From Toxotes chatareus (lineage: Eukaryota; Chordata; Actinopteri; Toxotidae): DNA of 64,000 bases. The number at the start of each line of letters is the position of its first letter. Positions within the stretch are counted from its first letter, which is position 1. Below, one piece after another: positions 33,801 through 48,497 of this stretch. The notes beneath the pieces were generated by a model that was given only the letters and a program-made list of their open reading frames with translations, did no database searches and was not told where the DNA came from. The stretch covers positions 4,906,114 to 4,970,113 of the forward strand of contig CM028892.1 in NCBI GenBank assembly GCA_016801885.1. The letters run 5' to 3'. The position numbers were made by a program, and so were the translations under genes.

Positions 33801-36051
33801 AATAAATACATCAGACCAAATCTCTGTTAATGACTGAGGACTGGATCGCTGCTAGAGCATCACCAGGATCATAAGAGCCATCTCTTTCCTGCAGGGTCCT
33901 GAGTCCGATGTCCAGTTCCAACAACAACTGCTCCTTTTGGCCTGAAATGGCAGAAAATTAGGCGGCGTCTGCTTGTTTTGTTGTTTGCTTTAAACAAATA
34001 GTAAATTAGATTTAAGAGCATGGAAATCTAATTACTCAAATCCGTGCTGATCTGGCTGTCTGTTCAAAGGTTAGCAGCCACTCATCTGTCTCAGGCTCAG
34101 GCAGCAAGGTCAACAGGTCATACAGCATTCACATACTTTCATCAGTCATGGTTATTTACATTTATTAGATGAGGTAATTCCTTGATATGAAATAAATATG
34201 ATCCACTGGCTCAGAAGAACCTTTCTTATTAATCTTTTTTTTTGTTTGTTTGTCTTTTGTCCACAGCTATGAATTAACCCCTTAACTATGATTTTTTAGA
34301 GTCTCTGAAACTGTCACGGTATTTACTCCTGTTGTTATTTGATCAGGAGCTGTTTCAGGACGCTGATGTCAGAGGTCGAAGGTGAGTCTGCTCAGAGCTG
34401 CTAAACCAGACATAGGAGCTTATCCTCTCCATCTCCTCAGAGCCCTCTGCGTGCAGACACAACAGCATGACTCACACCTTGTCCAAGACCTGTGCACATG
34501 CTTCCACCCGTCCTGCTGCTCACGTCACAGTCCGTTTGCAAAGCCAAGTATCTGCAGCAGAGCCGTCGCAGCCTGCTTGTTTCTGTGCATCGTGTGGTCG
34601 TTCAGGAAGCTTACAGTACATAATATCATGGCTAAGCTGATAATGACATTTTCAGTCACCAGTGAAGAGAGTCTAATTTTGTCGTCTTTGCTGTCATGTG
34701 GTCATTCCTTTGTTGTGTGCACTGAAACTTATTTCTAAGGAACTGACATGACTGCTGCTAAAAATGTAAAATGAATCACTTCCTGTGCTCCATTCATTTT
34801 TTTTTCTGAAACTACTTCATAGAAATTGGGTGTTCAGAGTAAATAATTAATGAATAGCATGCAGGCAGATTCTTTTTTTTTTTTTTTAAATCAACCGCTG
34901 ATAAATGGCAGATAAGGTCTTTATCTAAAAATGACTCTCCAGTGAGAGGGTAACAAAGGAAGGTATTTGATTCCAGTCACACCAGAATAAGACATCAGAT
35001 GAACTCGGGTCCATTAATGTTTTAGAAACAGTTTACTCAATGATATTGACGCAGCTACCCGAGCAGGCCGACAAACCCAGCCGCTCGTCAAAACTCGCCG
35101 TGCGACTGAATCGAGGCACTTCAGCGCATAAAAACCTAAGTGGTTTGTGAAAGTGCAGCTTTTCTTGTTTGCGACTGCCAGGAGCAAATAGCAGGCTGTT
35201 CATCTGCCAAGAGTGAGCGTCACACCAGCACCAGCAATGACGGGCTTGCCATTCATCCCAAAATTGAAAACATGACCAGTAACACGTGTGCATGGGAATG
35301 TCCAGTGCCCTCCTTGCGCAACAGCTGGACCACCACTGGATAAAATATTGACTGTGATGGAGAGGAAGCAATCCTTCCTCTGTACCACCCAGCATGAGGG
35401 CCTCTCAGGGGTACATGTTGTCTCATCACTCACATATTATGCATGTATACAGTGTGCAGGCGTACACACACAAACACACTCACTCTCCCACACTCACAGG
35501 CTAAAGATGGCCTGTGTGTGTGTGTGCTACTCTTGGACTGATATTCCTCTCTGATATAAGCAGAACACAGGAAATTCCTCAAATGTGAAATATGCCTCCG
35601 AGAGGCCTGTTTAAAACAGAGACGTGATTTGAGGAGAGAGAAAGAGACAGGAGAGTGTGTGTGCATGTGTGTGTTTTACAGCATGGGAGGGGGGTGGGGG
35701 GGTTAGGGGACAGATGCTAAGCTGTTTTTATGGACTTAAATACATTTGTGCCTATCTAACAATATAGACTATATGCTGTATATATTAACTGTGTGCCAGG
35801 TTGTGTGTGTGTGTGTGCGCTCCAGCTCGCGTGTGCCCGGCCTCACACTAACCACAGGGTGTAGCCGTGGGCTTTGAAGCCGTCCCTACACCCTGGCCTG
35901 AACTCAAACACAGGCTACTGTACAAGATGCCATATTAATCCATGGAAAAAATCACAGCATGCTCTTTACTCACGGGGAACACTGCCCTCTCTATACTGCA
36001 CGTAAAACTTTACTGGGTAGAGAAAGCAGAAACACAGCACCCAGGGGTTCA

Positions 36052-36150
36052 GCATAGGGCTGCAGCCAACCATTATTTACATTCTTCTATTAATCATGCA
36101 GTCTGTAAATTTTCTTTTTACTTGATAAATGACAATTAACTGATCATTAA
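36052..36150. repeat. AT-rich dispersed repeat copy
   Basis: Starts with gggctgcagccaaccattat, then attaatcatgcagtctgtaa and acaattaactgatcat. The GGGCTGCA start followed by an ATTAAT-rich body is the typical end of the fish repeat family I recall. Confidence 0.5.
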
Positions 36151-36756
36151 AAATTAGCAATTGCATTTATTTCATTTGAAAAACTCGTAGGGCTGTGGCT
36201 TCAGGTACTCATTCTCTAATTTTGAACACGTCTCACTCTTGTGCTGGACTGTGCGATCCTTTTCTGTACCTGCAGGGTGTCATGCAGCAAATACAGCAGC
36301 AAATAATTCATCTAATACATAAGAGAATTCAAAGGTCACAGATGCTGCACTCGAACGCCTACAGAGTGCACACAAACAGCAAGCCAAATCAACATGAGGA
36401 TAAAATGATAGAATAAAGGTGCTAAAAGAGTCAAATATAATTCCAATTATAGCCTCCCCTCGGTGCTTGATATTTGCTTTGAGTCTTTCTCTAATAATAT
36501 CATCTTCCTGTGGATCAGTTAAAGGGCAGGTGAACTGCAAGAAAAGGTAAATGGTTGTAATTTGGAGCGGGGATGTTCCTGTTTCTAAGTCTTTTCTGTC
36601 CACGTGCCATCTGCTCTAAATTAGCACCTACACAGGGAGCACTGAGATTTGGGCACCGACAGTCAGGCGCTGGGGCTGAGAGTCCTGAAGCTCCAGCAGA
36701 GCAGGAGAGCTGGAGATCAGCTTAATCAAAACAGTCACAGCAGATTTAGGTGTTAT

Positions 36757-36758
<2 letters not shown>

Positions 36759-36787
<29 letters not shown>
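36759..36787. repeat. poly-T tract
   Basis: About 29 consecutive T bases. Confidence 0.95.
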
Positions 36788-36791
<4 letters not shown>

Positions 36792-39589
36792 AAGCAAATG
36801 CTAATAAGGGGCAGCAAAGATCTGTGGTGGGAAGGAAGATCCCTCTGACTGCTGTTAAACCATCTTTTGCCTTGTTTAATCTCATTTAAAACTATTTGTC
36901 TATCTATTGCCTAATTATAAATAATCACTGCCACAATCAGTATAACTGCAATGATTTACAAATTCCAGCAGTTGAAACATTAGTGAGAATAAATGCTATT
37001 TCAGCCCAGATGTTGGATTGGTTCTCCAAAGGTAGGTGTGAGAAGCAGCAGCAGATAAACGCTGTTAAGTTGCTGTGGCATTCGAGCTTGGAGGAGAGAG
37101 GACACACGTGTCACTGAGACTGAGTGAGGAGCGGAAGTTTCTGGAAGTCATCAGAGACAGGCAGGGCGGAGGGGCCCAGCTGCACAGGACTTTTACTGCA
37201 GTGAGGGAGGATGTCACAGCCCGCTTGCAAATGCGTGCACACTGAGAGATCTCCAAGCATGAATGCATAGCACATTTATATATGGTACGCAGTCAAATAT
37301 AGTAAATAAACACACGCATAAATTAAAAAAATGTGACTTTGGTGAGAAACACAACACGCAAAAAGACGTCAGCAAAGACCCACATCCTGGTCTGGCAGGT
37401 CACTGGCCCGGCATGCAAACATGCAGCTCCATCCCGCCAAGTGTAAACACCAATAAGTGACAAACAAATACAGACAAACACATCCCAGAGTTGGAGTCAA
37501 CAGCTGTCAAGTCTTATGGGGCAGCTCTGTCATTCAGGCCCTGCATGAGAAACCACCCTGTCAGTAAAACATCCAAAACAAGCAAGCCGGCACTTTTCTC
37601 CTCCTCCTCCTCCTATTCCCCCCAAAAAGAATGAGTCATGGTAGGAGGCTCGGGAACAGAGAGATGTTGATTGTTGGCTGCGCTGAATGGGGAAAAACTG
37701 CAAGCACCACCCTCACGAAAAATGAATAATAATGTGTTATGTTTTGACACCGACTTTCTTATTGAAATCAAATCAACCAAAAATAAACTCAAAGGATCCT
37801 ACAAGTGGTTCTGTGCATTTTGGCCTATTTTCTAAAAATCCTGTTCACTTCTCATCACAGCCAACTCTTCTGCAGACCATCAAGTACAATTTTAGAGTTA
37901 TGGGTGTGTATTAATGTCTGCATTCCTTTTTGCATTCAAATGTCTTAAATCACTAACGGCACATGACAATCACTATGAGACTTTATATAGGGGACAAAAA
38001 CATGTCAGCACTGGAGTGTCATGCAGAGCTATGACATGCTCTAGTCAGAATCCAATATGGAAGCTGACAGTGTCTCCAGGCTACTTCAGCTCTTAAATGT
38101 CCACCCAGAGGCTGGACACAAATGTCAAATGTCCTTACACAAATGTAAGTATGTTTAAGTACATTTTGTACTGATATGAACGCAAATCAGTGGCTGCCTG
38201 ATGTGGAAGTGAATTTCCATCTAAAACTGTGCCGGATACATGTGAAAATGTCCATCAAGCACAAATATTTTGTACTTGTACTTTGTACTTTGCTGCTAAA
38301 ACTTGCAGAAACACTGAAATGGCCCTTTAAAAAAAAACGATCTACAGCACTGCAGGCAATAAATAACACACATCAAGAGCTAAAAAGACCAGTGGTGTCG
38401 ACAGTTCCACAACATAACTATTCAATCAGCTCAAACAGACTGCCTTTTAAACTGCATTTTAATAACTAACATGGGCGTTAAAATGTGCAATCCCTCCGCA
38501 TGTTTCCTCCATCGACAGGAAGCATCTCAGCATCGCTTTCACCTTGAGGCACTGTAAGTGCAGGCTATTAGTGTAAGTGATACAGCAATATTGTGGTTAG
38601 AGTGAGAGGCGAGCCTGGATGGCATGCAGGGGGAGGCAGTAATATATGAGCAGGCCCTCAGAAGTGGGCAGATGAGGGAGGTCAGCGGGGAGGGGTTCGT
38701 TTCCTAAGAATCGCTCGCCACTTTCCATTAACAGAAGAGGAGCTGGAGTTATTAAGAATAAAGAGCAGAGCAGCATCACAGGTATAATGTACTGATACGG
38801 GGTTTGGTGTGCTGACGCGTTAATGACTTCCTGCACTTGAGGGACTCAAGGGTGAGGTCATTCTTCATTAACTTACTCCACATTCACATGCTTGGAGCCA
38901 ACTGCAGCTCAGGACACATCTTTCCGATTACTTATGAGGCCTCCATCAGGTCAGCTTTGCCATTAAGTCCCACAGTGAAACATGAAAACTGATCTCGGTC
39001 ATGCCCAGCGAGGGTGTGTTTGTCAGGATTATCATCTGGAGCCAAATGTTTCTGGTGACTTCCTGTACTTCACATAGAAATACTCAAAATCAAGCTGATC
39101 AATTGCTTAAAAAAAAAAAAAAAAAACAATCATAAGATCACAGTAGTAAATATGATCTACTTGCACAGTTCAAGCTAGTCAATGTTTCACTGCACGGCTG
39201 AGGATGCTGTGTGGGCTACAGGTTTCTGTGGGGTTCAGGAGGCTGCAGTTATTTGCTACAGCGATACTTTGTTTCCATGACACTGGGATGAGTCACTATG
39301 GCTACAACTCCATCGGGAAACTAAGTTAAATGAAGACGGAAGACCCGAGGACTGCGACGGCGGAGCTTTATATTGGAAGGGGAGAAGATGTAGTGGGAAA
39401 TGAAAAGTATGAAGTCACAGCTGGTGTTAAGACCTGTAGCCTTTCATCTTTTTTTTTAAGGAGCCTGTTTCTATTAACTTGCGTGAATCTCGTGCGTCTG
39501 AACCCTTCATTTATTAACATTAACATTAACATGGAAAACATCATCATCCCACATTTGAGTGTTCTAGTCATAAATAATCTCAACACTTA

Positions 39590-39650
39590 AATTCAACACT
39601 TTAATCAACTGACTATCAACTAATCAACTAATTGTGTCAGCACTTGGCGC
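39590..39650. repeat. short fragment of AT-rich dispersed repeat
   Basis: Clustered ATCAACTAATCAACTAATTG words resembling the longer copies in this window. Fragment too short for a firm call. Confidence 0.3.
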
Positions 39651-42600
39651 ATGAAAAACATCCAGGCAGCTGGAGATGGTCAAACAAACTAAAGAGGACG
39701 AGGGTGAAATCAAAAGTTCATTGCTGATGCCTGGTGGAATGATGACACAGTCAAAGTGCCACGTGGACAGACACACTGACACCCGGTGCAGGTGAGTTCA
39801 TCTGTCAGAGCGGGACACCGAGCAGCGCCGGTGTCAGCGCATCATCAGCTCTGCGGCAGAGTGACATCATCTCAAATGCAACTGACTGAGTGTCACTTTG
39901 GTTTTGCACAACCAGGCACACACATATGCAAACACACACCCACAGAGGCAGGAATGTGCACACAAAACAGCGTCACATGCAGACAGAACGATACAGAGCA
40001 GGCTCGACCAGACCCAGCTCTGTGTTTTCATTACTCAGATGTGGATGTAGATTAAAGAGTCTTCAGTCTCAAGCTCTGTGCCTTTTGTGGTTTAGATCAC
40101 AACTGGTTCACATGTCTGTTGAAGAGATGCCGCCGCCCAGCGCAGGAAATAGCTGGGCTCGAGAACATACGAGCTACTGCAGATAAAGTGCATTCTGCGT
40201 CTCCTGGTTCGAAATGCGTGGAGCTGCTGCGAATTAGTGGTGAGAACATGGAGAGATAAAGGCTGGTGGGAGCGGGACTTGCATCAACAATCCGAATCTC
40301 ACTTTCCTGTTTGTATCAGCTCTCTGATCTGTGCTGATCTGTGCTGGAAAAAAACATAAAAGGGGCAAAACAGTGTGTGAACTTCTTGGGACTGTTTTGG
40401 GTGATACTTTACTCTCCAGGACAATGAGTCTCTTTCTCTTATTGGGTTTTCAGAGGTGTATGAGAAACATCGAAATATACTTCAAAATAAATATATAACA
40501 TCTCCATTTCTAACTGCCTGCTCATCATTTCCATTACAAGGCCAACACAGAAATATAAGTCAAACTAACCCCACCAGTAAAGAATAAGAAACAGCCTTTA
40601 TTTGAATGGTATCTGAGAAAACTTGATATTACGACCTTAGCAGCTAAAAGGCTTTCATTTCCCCTGGCAAAGATGTTGGCTGTGTGACCAAATCTATCAA
40701 TAGAAGTATGGAAACTACATTTATGCAAATCTATGACTAAATAAAACTTCTGGATGAATACAGTCAAAGTTTTTTGAACTGCAGCCACACTTTGGCTTCA
40801 TCCATGGGAGGAGGTGATTTACAGTACACTAAACAGGACATATAATATTCACGAAAGAACTGAATTCTAAATACAGGCTACAAGCATGAAGAGGAACTTC
40901 CAGCTGTGACTGCCAAAATACTCTCTATTATGTCACACTGGAGCTGCAGATCCAAGCACAATCCCACACACAGCAGTTGAGGTGCAGCCACTCAAAAAAA
41001 AAAACAACAAAAAAAACACAAGCCTGAAAAGTGTTCCCACTCAAACGAGTGGGAGCCAAACTCCAATGACTCTGAAGTTACGTGCAAATCACATCTGGTT
41101 CATTTGACGAGCTCGGAGAGTGGCAGTGGTTTTAAACAGCCCACGACGTTGCACAGGCAGTGATTGACTCATCTGCCCGGAAGCCTCTTTGACCAGGCGA
41201 TGTGAGGGGTCATTCAGAAAATGAGCTCTATTATGCTCAGCTCCATTGCCCCTGGACAGAGGCGGTAACGTCTTTAGATGCTTTCTATGGATGACCTCTG
41301 TGTGGAGAAAGACAGAGACTGAAGAGAGAGAGAGAAAGGGGCTGAGGGAGGGGCTCGATTAGGGTGTAAAGGTGGCAATCGCCCTGGCAGCCCCCTCAGG
41401 GCACGAGGAGCTCAGAGATTTTCCTCCCTACCCCATAGCAGTCATGGACAGGGGGGCATCATGGGCAGCCTCTCCCTGAGGTAGAAAGCAGATGGTGGGG
41501 GATTAGCATCTGAATGCGGGCATGCAGGTCCACAGGGGGTCTCCCTCGTCTCCTGGTTCCCCATGGGGGATAGGTGAGCTGAGGAAAAGTAGGCTTGGGA
41601 AGGACAAAATCAATAATTGGCAACCCACGGTGTGCAGACAAAGGAAGTAGGAAAAGCTGGTGGCTTTAAACAGTCATGATTTTGAAAGAAGAAACAGCTA
41701 ATTACAGACTCTCTCTTAGAATATGCCACTCAGTTATTTTTGCTACACTCTTCCTATATGTATTTCTGTGTATTTTACACAGTGCTAAGGAGCAGGAGGT
41801 AAAATCGAAATGTAACACAATACAAAAACAAGCCTGCATATACAGTGGCAGGAGATAGCAATCAGGCTTAATGCTCCTGTAGACATGGCAGCAGCAGAGA
41901 TTAAATCAGGACACACTCTGAGTGACGCAGCTTTGAAGTTCATGTCTGTAATGTTTGGACTCGAGCTACAAAGTCACAGAAACGTGCTGGTATCAACAAA
42001 GAGCTGCATTTGTGCTGTGATGGTTCCACATTGCTTTCCAAATGCATCCACCCATCCAATTTTAAGCTTCATGGTTTTCGTACCTGACACAGGAAATGAC
42101 TTACTGAAAGCCTATTAAACGTCATTCACGCACAAGGAAAACAAAAGGAAATGGCAGAAGCCAGGCAGATATATTCCACTACACTGAGTCTTATAATGTA
42201 TGGACTCTGAGCACAGGGGGATTTTGCCTCTTGCTGTGGTGAAATGTTGGCTTCCGGACTTCTGTATGAAAAATGTCAGGCAGTGTAGATGCAGAGGTAA
42301 AACATAGAAGACAGGTTTGCTGTTCCTAAGAGACCAAGAAACTGAACAGATTTCACTGTATAATCTATTAAACCTACATACAAAGAACACTGAGTATAAA
42401 GGTTTATATGGAAACTGGGGCCACAGTTATGTGGCATATGAAACACTGAATAAATGGCAGGCTGACTACGATGGCATGGCTCAGATAATAATACTATGTT
42501 TGAGGGAAAGTAACTTTTGAAAGTTTTTACATGTTTATGAGCTGCTTTACTATTTGCATGACAAAGTTTCTCCTTATTAAAAAAAGGAACATATGATACT

Positions 42601-43743
42601 TGCCTTTAAAGAGCTAAAGCAAAGCAATGAACAATTTAATTCTTAATCAAATTTTTATATGTAAATAATAAGAAGAAATAATATTTCTCATGTATCCCAG
42701 TATATTCATCCAAAAACTTAAATCTGACAACTAAAATGTTCCATAGTAGTATTTTACTGCAGTAACAACATGCCTGTGCTTGTATATCTACATACAAATC
42801 GCTGCTATATTTAAACACGATGACAACAGGGCTGAGGTTGGCGCTGAATTTTATGAGAAAGCATAAAAATCTGGGCCCCGGAGCTCAAGTTCTTCACTTT
42901 ATCTCCAGTTTATCACCAGCCATTGTTCCCATTAAAAAGGCCGGCCTCACTGGGTCAGCGGCACCCAGAAACACAAATCTCTCCTGTCACAAATCTCACT
43001 GTGGCGGAGAACAACACTCTCTTTCCCCAGAGGCCGTTCACAAACATGTGGTGATGCGCCAAAATAAAGCTAATGGCTCCCTTTCCTATCAGGATTTATG
43101 CTCTTTGATTTAATGAGGAGACCTGAGGCAGTCAAGTCTCCCAACCCACCTCCACTAGACCGTGCCTTAGGGATACACATCCTGTCATACATGTGCATCA
43201 ACATGCTGGTTCCCTTGAATGTTCCAAGTGGCACATGGAAGAGGAATGGATTTAAAATAGAAACAAACAAAGAGGGATTTTCCATTTCTGTCTGTAAGTG
43301 TGATGGGTCCACATGCAAAATAATCTTCATGGTAACACCAATTAGAGGAGTGAGGTGTGCCGAGGGGGCAAAGGTTTTGGCCTAATGAGGGAATCCCAAA
43401 GTGGAAAGGAAAGGAAGGGAAAGGAAAATGACAAAAAAGGGCAAGGACGGGAAACAGGATGGAGAAAAGAGAAGCAAAAATGTGTGAATGCTGTATTCTA
43501 GGCTCCTGTCTGTGTCCTCTTACTACAGAGCGAGGCAGAGCAACACAGAGGGTACTCAAAAAGGGTCAGTCCTTTGAGGGGCTGGTTTCCATGGCAGGGG
43601 TTGCCGTGGTGAAGGGGGGCCCTTGATGGTCCCAATGGGGCAGTAGGAACAGTCAACACTCCAAAACAACACAGACAATTCGGGTAGGAGGATACTCATG
43701 AATGAGAGACCCGCTACAGTGTAGTATGAGGACGCAAGTGTAG

Positions 43744-43965
43744 GCCTGTAACTAACAATTATTTTGAATATTGATTCATCTGACAATGATTTCACTGATT
43801 AATTTCTTAGTCTGGAATCTGCTTTGTTTGACTAACAGTGCAAAACCTTAGTGTGCGAGAAAAGTAACAACCTGGAAACATAATATTTGGCACTTTGGCT
43901 TCACAAATGATTAATGATTTTACTAATCAGCTAAATGAGTAATCAACTAATCATTTCCAGGGTAA
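43744..43965. repeat. near full-length AT-rich dispersed repeat copy
   Basis: Begins cctgtaactaacaattattt and ends with tgagtaatcaactaatcatt. Both ends carry the taacaatt / aactaatca signature in opposite orientation, consistent with a short inverted-repeat element of about 220 bp. Confidence 0.5.
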
Positions 43966-46469
43966 AAAGGTGAGCACACACAACTTTGAAAAGCTAAAGT
44001 GGGTACCCAGACTTTATTGGTGGATTTGCCTGAAACTACAAGCAAATCCACATCAGCCACATCCTGCATGTCTCTTCATCTTCCCATGTCTGCTGCATGT
44101 CTGAGAGAGGATGTTGGAAATGCCTGTAAGCCCCTATTCAGACACATTCAGTGGCAGTCACAGTGAAAACCCTTCCTGGAAGCTGGCCAGGAGGTCCACG
44201 GCACACAGTCAGCTGCTGTGTTCCTGCAGTTCAGTCAAAAACAGACTTACAGGAACGTGATGTACCATCAATGCATTCATGCTCCCCATCTGTTTCTACG
44301 TTTCAAACTGGCTTTACAGAGCTGCTGTGTGTGACGTTCTGATGAACTGGGGGTTTCCATTCACCCAAGATACGCCTCTAACAAGCAGATGCACACAGGC
44401 ACAGAGATGGACACTTACGAGCATCCACATGTGCACAAAAACATCCATGCACCAACACAGTTAACAGATGATCTGGTTTAGTTTTAGAAGCTTCAGGCAC
44501 TGAGAAGCAATTTACGCTGAATCCTTTGAGACCTATTTCCATGACATTACATTCCAACCTTTTTCCCTGTAATGGATCTGCTGAAAAACACACTCGCACT
44601 GAGATGCAATTGAGAAAAATTGTTCATAAAAGCATGGAGAAACCTGATATAGAGTCTGCATGTTCTAACAATACATGGACTTCAACAATGAGGCTCATTC
44701 ATTCACCCAGTCTATTAGCCTATAACTGCTGCCAGTCTGCTGTTTGCAAAAAGGATGGGGAGAAAACAATCTAGCTGTTTAGCTTCAACATCTGGAAATC
44801 ATAAAGGCTTGGTACTACATAGCTTAGCTGCTGTGCTAAGCTGACAGGAGGTCCCTGGCCCATTCAGGACGAAGCTAAGGCTCATTAGTGGTTTCTTCCC
44901 ACCGTTGGCCCGGGTCAGAGTCCGAAAAATGAGACCAGTAGCCTCACATGTAACTGCTGCAGCTTCGAGTGCATCACTTAGGCTACTATTAAGTTTTAAA
45001 ATAGTTCTGGTTTTAATGGACAAGTGAAATAAATAAATAAATAAATAAAATGCGCACTGAATGGCAGATTTTCATTTCTCCCCTCATGCATTTTAAAGAA
45101 CACCAGCTTCATGGAAAGCAAATTGAACATAAGATTGTTTAAAGATGTTAGGAAACAGCACAAGATCAAATTATTCTATGAATTCCAGCCTACATCTTTA
45201 ACACTCAATGTTGTGTCCAGCTGCAGACTGAAAGCCATCATCATTTTGCATTTTGGTTTGCTGCTTGTTAATAAAAATGCATTTAGTTGGAATTTCCTGA
45301 AAAACCTGCCACGTATCAGTGCTTCGCTGACATTAAAACAGATGTAGGAACAAGCTGGATACATATAGCCACAGACACCGCCATAATATTATCCAGAATA
45401 TGTCAACAGCCCAGTTGCCTGCATTCTTGAGCACCAATTAGGGGTGTGAAACCTCAGCAGCAAGTTAAAGCTGGACTATATGTCATAACTCCACTAAGAC
45501 AGAGACACATAAACTTCCTGTAATAGCTCCGTGTGAACATACAGCACGTTTTTTTCTTGGAATGTGTTGTTGGGCACTTGTCCACAAAAACTGATCTAAA
45601 TAAAGAAAGCTTTCCCGAGGAGGGAAATAAGTTTGAGGCACATGGATCAACATGGAGTGGATTTGCTGTGCTCAAGCCAAGTCAACCTGTACAAACTCAG
45701 CCGCCCTGGTAGGCGGGTTGTGTTCTTTTTTTCTCAGAAATAAACTTCTTTCCTACACACTCTCGTCTTCCTGCAGCCTCTCATGCAAAACCTGCCATTA
45801 TCACGCTGACCTCATGGATTAGGTAACATGGTTACAATACAAAATCGGAAGCGAGAGCAGCAGAGAATATTATAGATGCCAATATCTGAAGGAGTCTGAG
45901 TGTAAAAATGCCCTGCATGTGTGTCCTCTCTGTTGAGGGGCATCGTCCGTGAGGAATGAAATGCGACACTGGCTGTCAGGGCTTGTTTGGGAGACTGACC
46001 GCTAGTCAACCGTAGACAGAGCTCCGGTACAAGGACGAGCAGGGTGGATGAATGGTTGGACAGACTCTCCTGTACTGTCACAGGATGGATCTCAGATAAA
46101 CAGTATTTATCAAACTTAATAAACTCAACACCTCAACAAGGGATGTCTGTTCAAAACAATGGATTCCACGAATATCTGGTAGGTGGTGAGCTTGACATCT
46201 CATGCGCAATTAAGACGCACAGCGTTTCAGTTTAACAGCTGTTTCAGCTACATCTGGAACGCAGACTGTACGTGCTGCTTGAATGTGATGCATTACAACA
46301 CATGGCAGGGCTTTTCCTCAGGTTTCTGTCATCTTAGCTGCTACGCAACAGCTACAACTACACAACTTTTCATTCACAATGGTCTGACCTTTTCACTTTT
46401 CATTTGCAAATTACTTTATAGTTTGGTCTGTGAAAAATACCCATAACAATGTCCTACAGCGATAAATGA

Positions 46470-46670
46470 CTTCATCAAATGACCAACTATCCACAACCCC
46501 AAAAACATTCAATTTATTTTAATGGAAGACCAAGAAAAGCAGTAAATTTTCACATCTTTAAACCCTGCAGACTGACCTTTAATGATTGATTAATTAATTA
46601 TCTAAATAAATGCAGATTAATTTTCTTTCAGCCGCCTAATTAACTCAGCGATTAATTGCTGCAGGTCTAA
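46470..46670. repeat. AT-rich dispersed repeat copy (opposite orientation)
   Basis: Contains gattgattaattaattatc and ends gcgattaattgctgcagg, the reverse complement of the start signature of the copy at 36052. Confidence 0.5.
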
Positions 46671-48460
46671 AGTAGAGTATCAGGCGAGTGCGTAAATCAG
46701 TAATACCTTAATCCAGTGATGTGTTGGCTGATGCTGGTGTCTATATGACGACAGCAGAACACCACAAACTGTAAACTTTGTAGTTCAAAGTCCTTGATTT
46801 ACTTCCTATCAATAATTGAATTGACGTATACCCGACAGAATATGCCTCTGTGCCTACTGAGCACTCAAGAAGGAGGGTGTGTGTTTGATAAAGTGTGTGT
46901 CTGTGTGTCTACACCATATGCAGGTCAACAGGCCGTTTGGTTCCTCTGACGTATGTGAATTAGATTAGGTTCCTCTCACAGTCAAGACTTAATCACGTAC
47001 TAAAGCACAGTTCTGCCAGCTCCCATTAGACACCTGTAGCACAGAAGGCCTCAGACGGGAGGAGCAGCAGGGGACAAAGACACATCCTGAGTCCTTAGAC
47101 ACCTGTGACGATGACACTACCTCACTGGCACTAAAACCAGAGCACACGCAAGCACCCACAAAAGAAATCCACATCACCACTTAAATAACCTCCAAAACCC
47201 ATTGTGGCACATAAGCAAGCAAAACCAAGGCAGACCAGCGCACATCAATCCACAAACAAATCCAGAAACTGATCTTTACTCCAAACATTGTTCCAGTACA
47301 TCCCTTCCCATCAGGAAGCACCAGCCAAGATGGCGTGTCTTAATTTCAGTGGAGCGCAGAGTGGTTCTGTGGTTTCAGGACTTTGACGGTGCACCTAACC
47401 AGAACTGACGTTGGGAAATATACTTAACGTTGCAGCGTGGTGTAGGGAGGTGGATTGGGTTTCCCGGTGGTTGGACAAGCAAGACGTGGCTAAATGTATG
47501 GCTCACACTGACACACACACAAACACTAGAGTTAAATACGACTTATTTTCATTGCTTATGCAAGTAAACATGCAGACCCAACCTGCTGTGTTGTTATTAA
47601 GGTCATTTCAATTACTCCATCAGTGATTAGACTCAGCCCAATCTGGCCTGATAGGAGAATTAGGTGAAACCTGATACAAACTTGACATGGTCTCCTAATG
47701 TACTTTGCCAACCTCAATTTGTTCCCCCAACAAGGTGGGGAAAGGAATTAATGTTTTCAGTCTGTGCCTCACTGGGAAGCCACAGCTATGTATGAATTAT
47801 ATGGGAATTATTCATGAATGAGTGGCCATATATACATTTATATAACTTTGCAAAGTGCTGGTACATTTTGCCTTGAATCAATAAAAGTCAGCATCACACT
47901 GGAAATATTTTAAATAATGTTCTTGGCAGGTGATGCTTTTGTTTACCTGTCTCTGGCAAACAAGACAAAAAGTCCATTTCTGCCAATGCATGTTGGAGCT
48001 GTGCTTTATTTGCAGCTGCACACTATGAAAATCTGCAAGTCGATCTGTACTCTGTGCTCATGCCAGGAAAACAAATTCAGATCAAATGGCATCTGATTGA
48101 AGAAGCAAACATAATGTATTACACTGAACTATTCTGAATCTCAGGTTGCTGAACCTCAAACCAAGAACAGAGCTACAAGAGCACCGACGTGAAGGTTTCA
48201 GGGTAAAAAGCCTGCCTTCTTGTCCATAGCTGGGCTTTTATGAGAAAGACACTGGAATGAGCAAATATAAAAACTGGAGTGCAGTTTCATGTGAGCGTTA
48301 ATTCCTTTTCATAAAGGAATGTTTTCACATCTAGACGTGGGAAATCTGTTTCTCCTCAGAATGTTGAAGCTGAGGCGACACTAAAAGGAGGCAGCTTTGG
48401 AAGAGGTCCACGCTTAATGGAAGCCTGGACATTTCCAGATCATTATCTATGGCTTAATGC

Positions 48461-48462
<2 letters not shown>

Positions 48463-48494
<32 letters not shown>
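48463..48494. repeat. (AT)n microsatellite
   Basis: About 30 bp of alternating TA. Confidence 0.92.

Positions 48495-48497
<3 letters not shown>

Noticed and set aside
35033..35395. Minus-strand open frame of 120 codons rich in Cys and Trp, and an overlapping frame in another register
   Set aside because: No family motif recognised, no splice partners, sits in a large intron. More likely chance or an old repeat; not called a gene.
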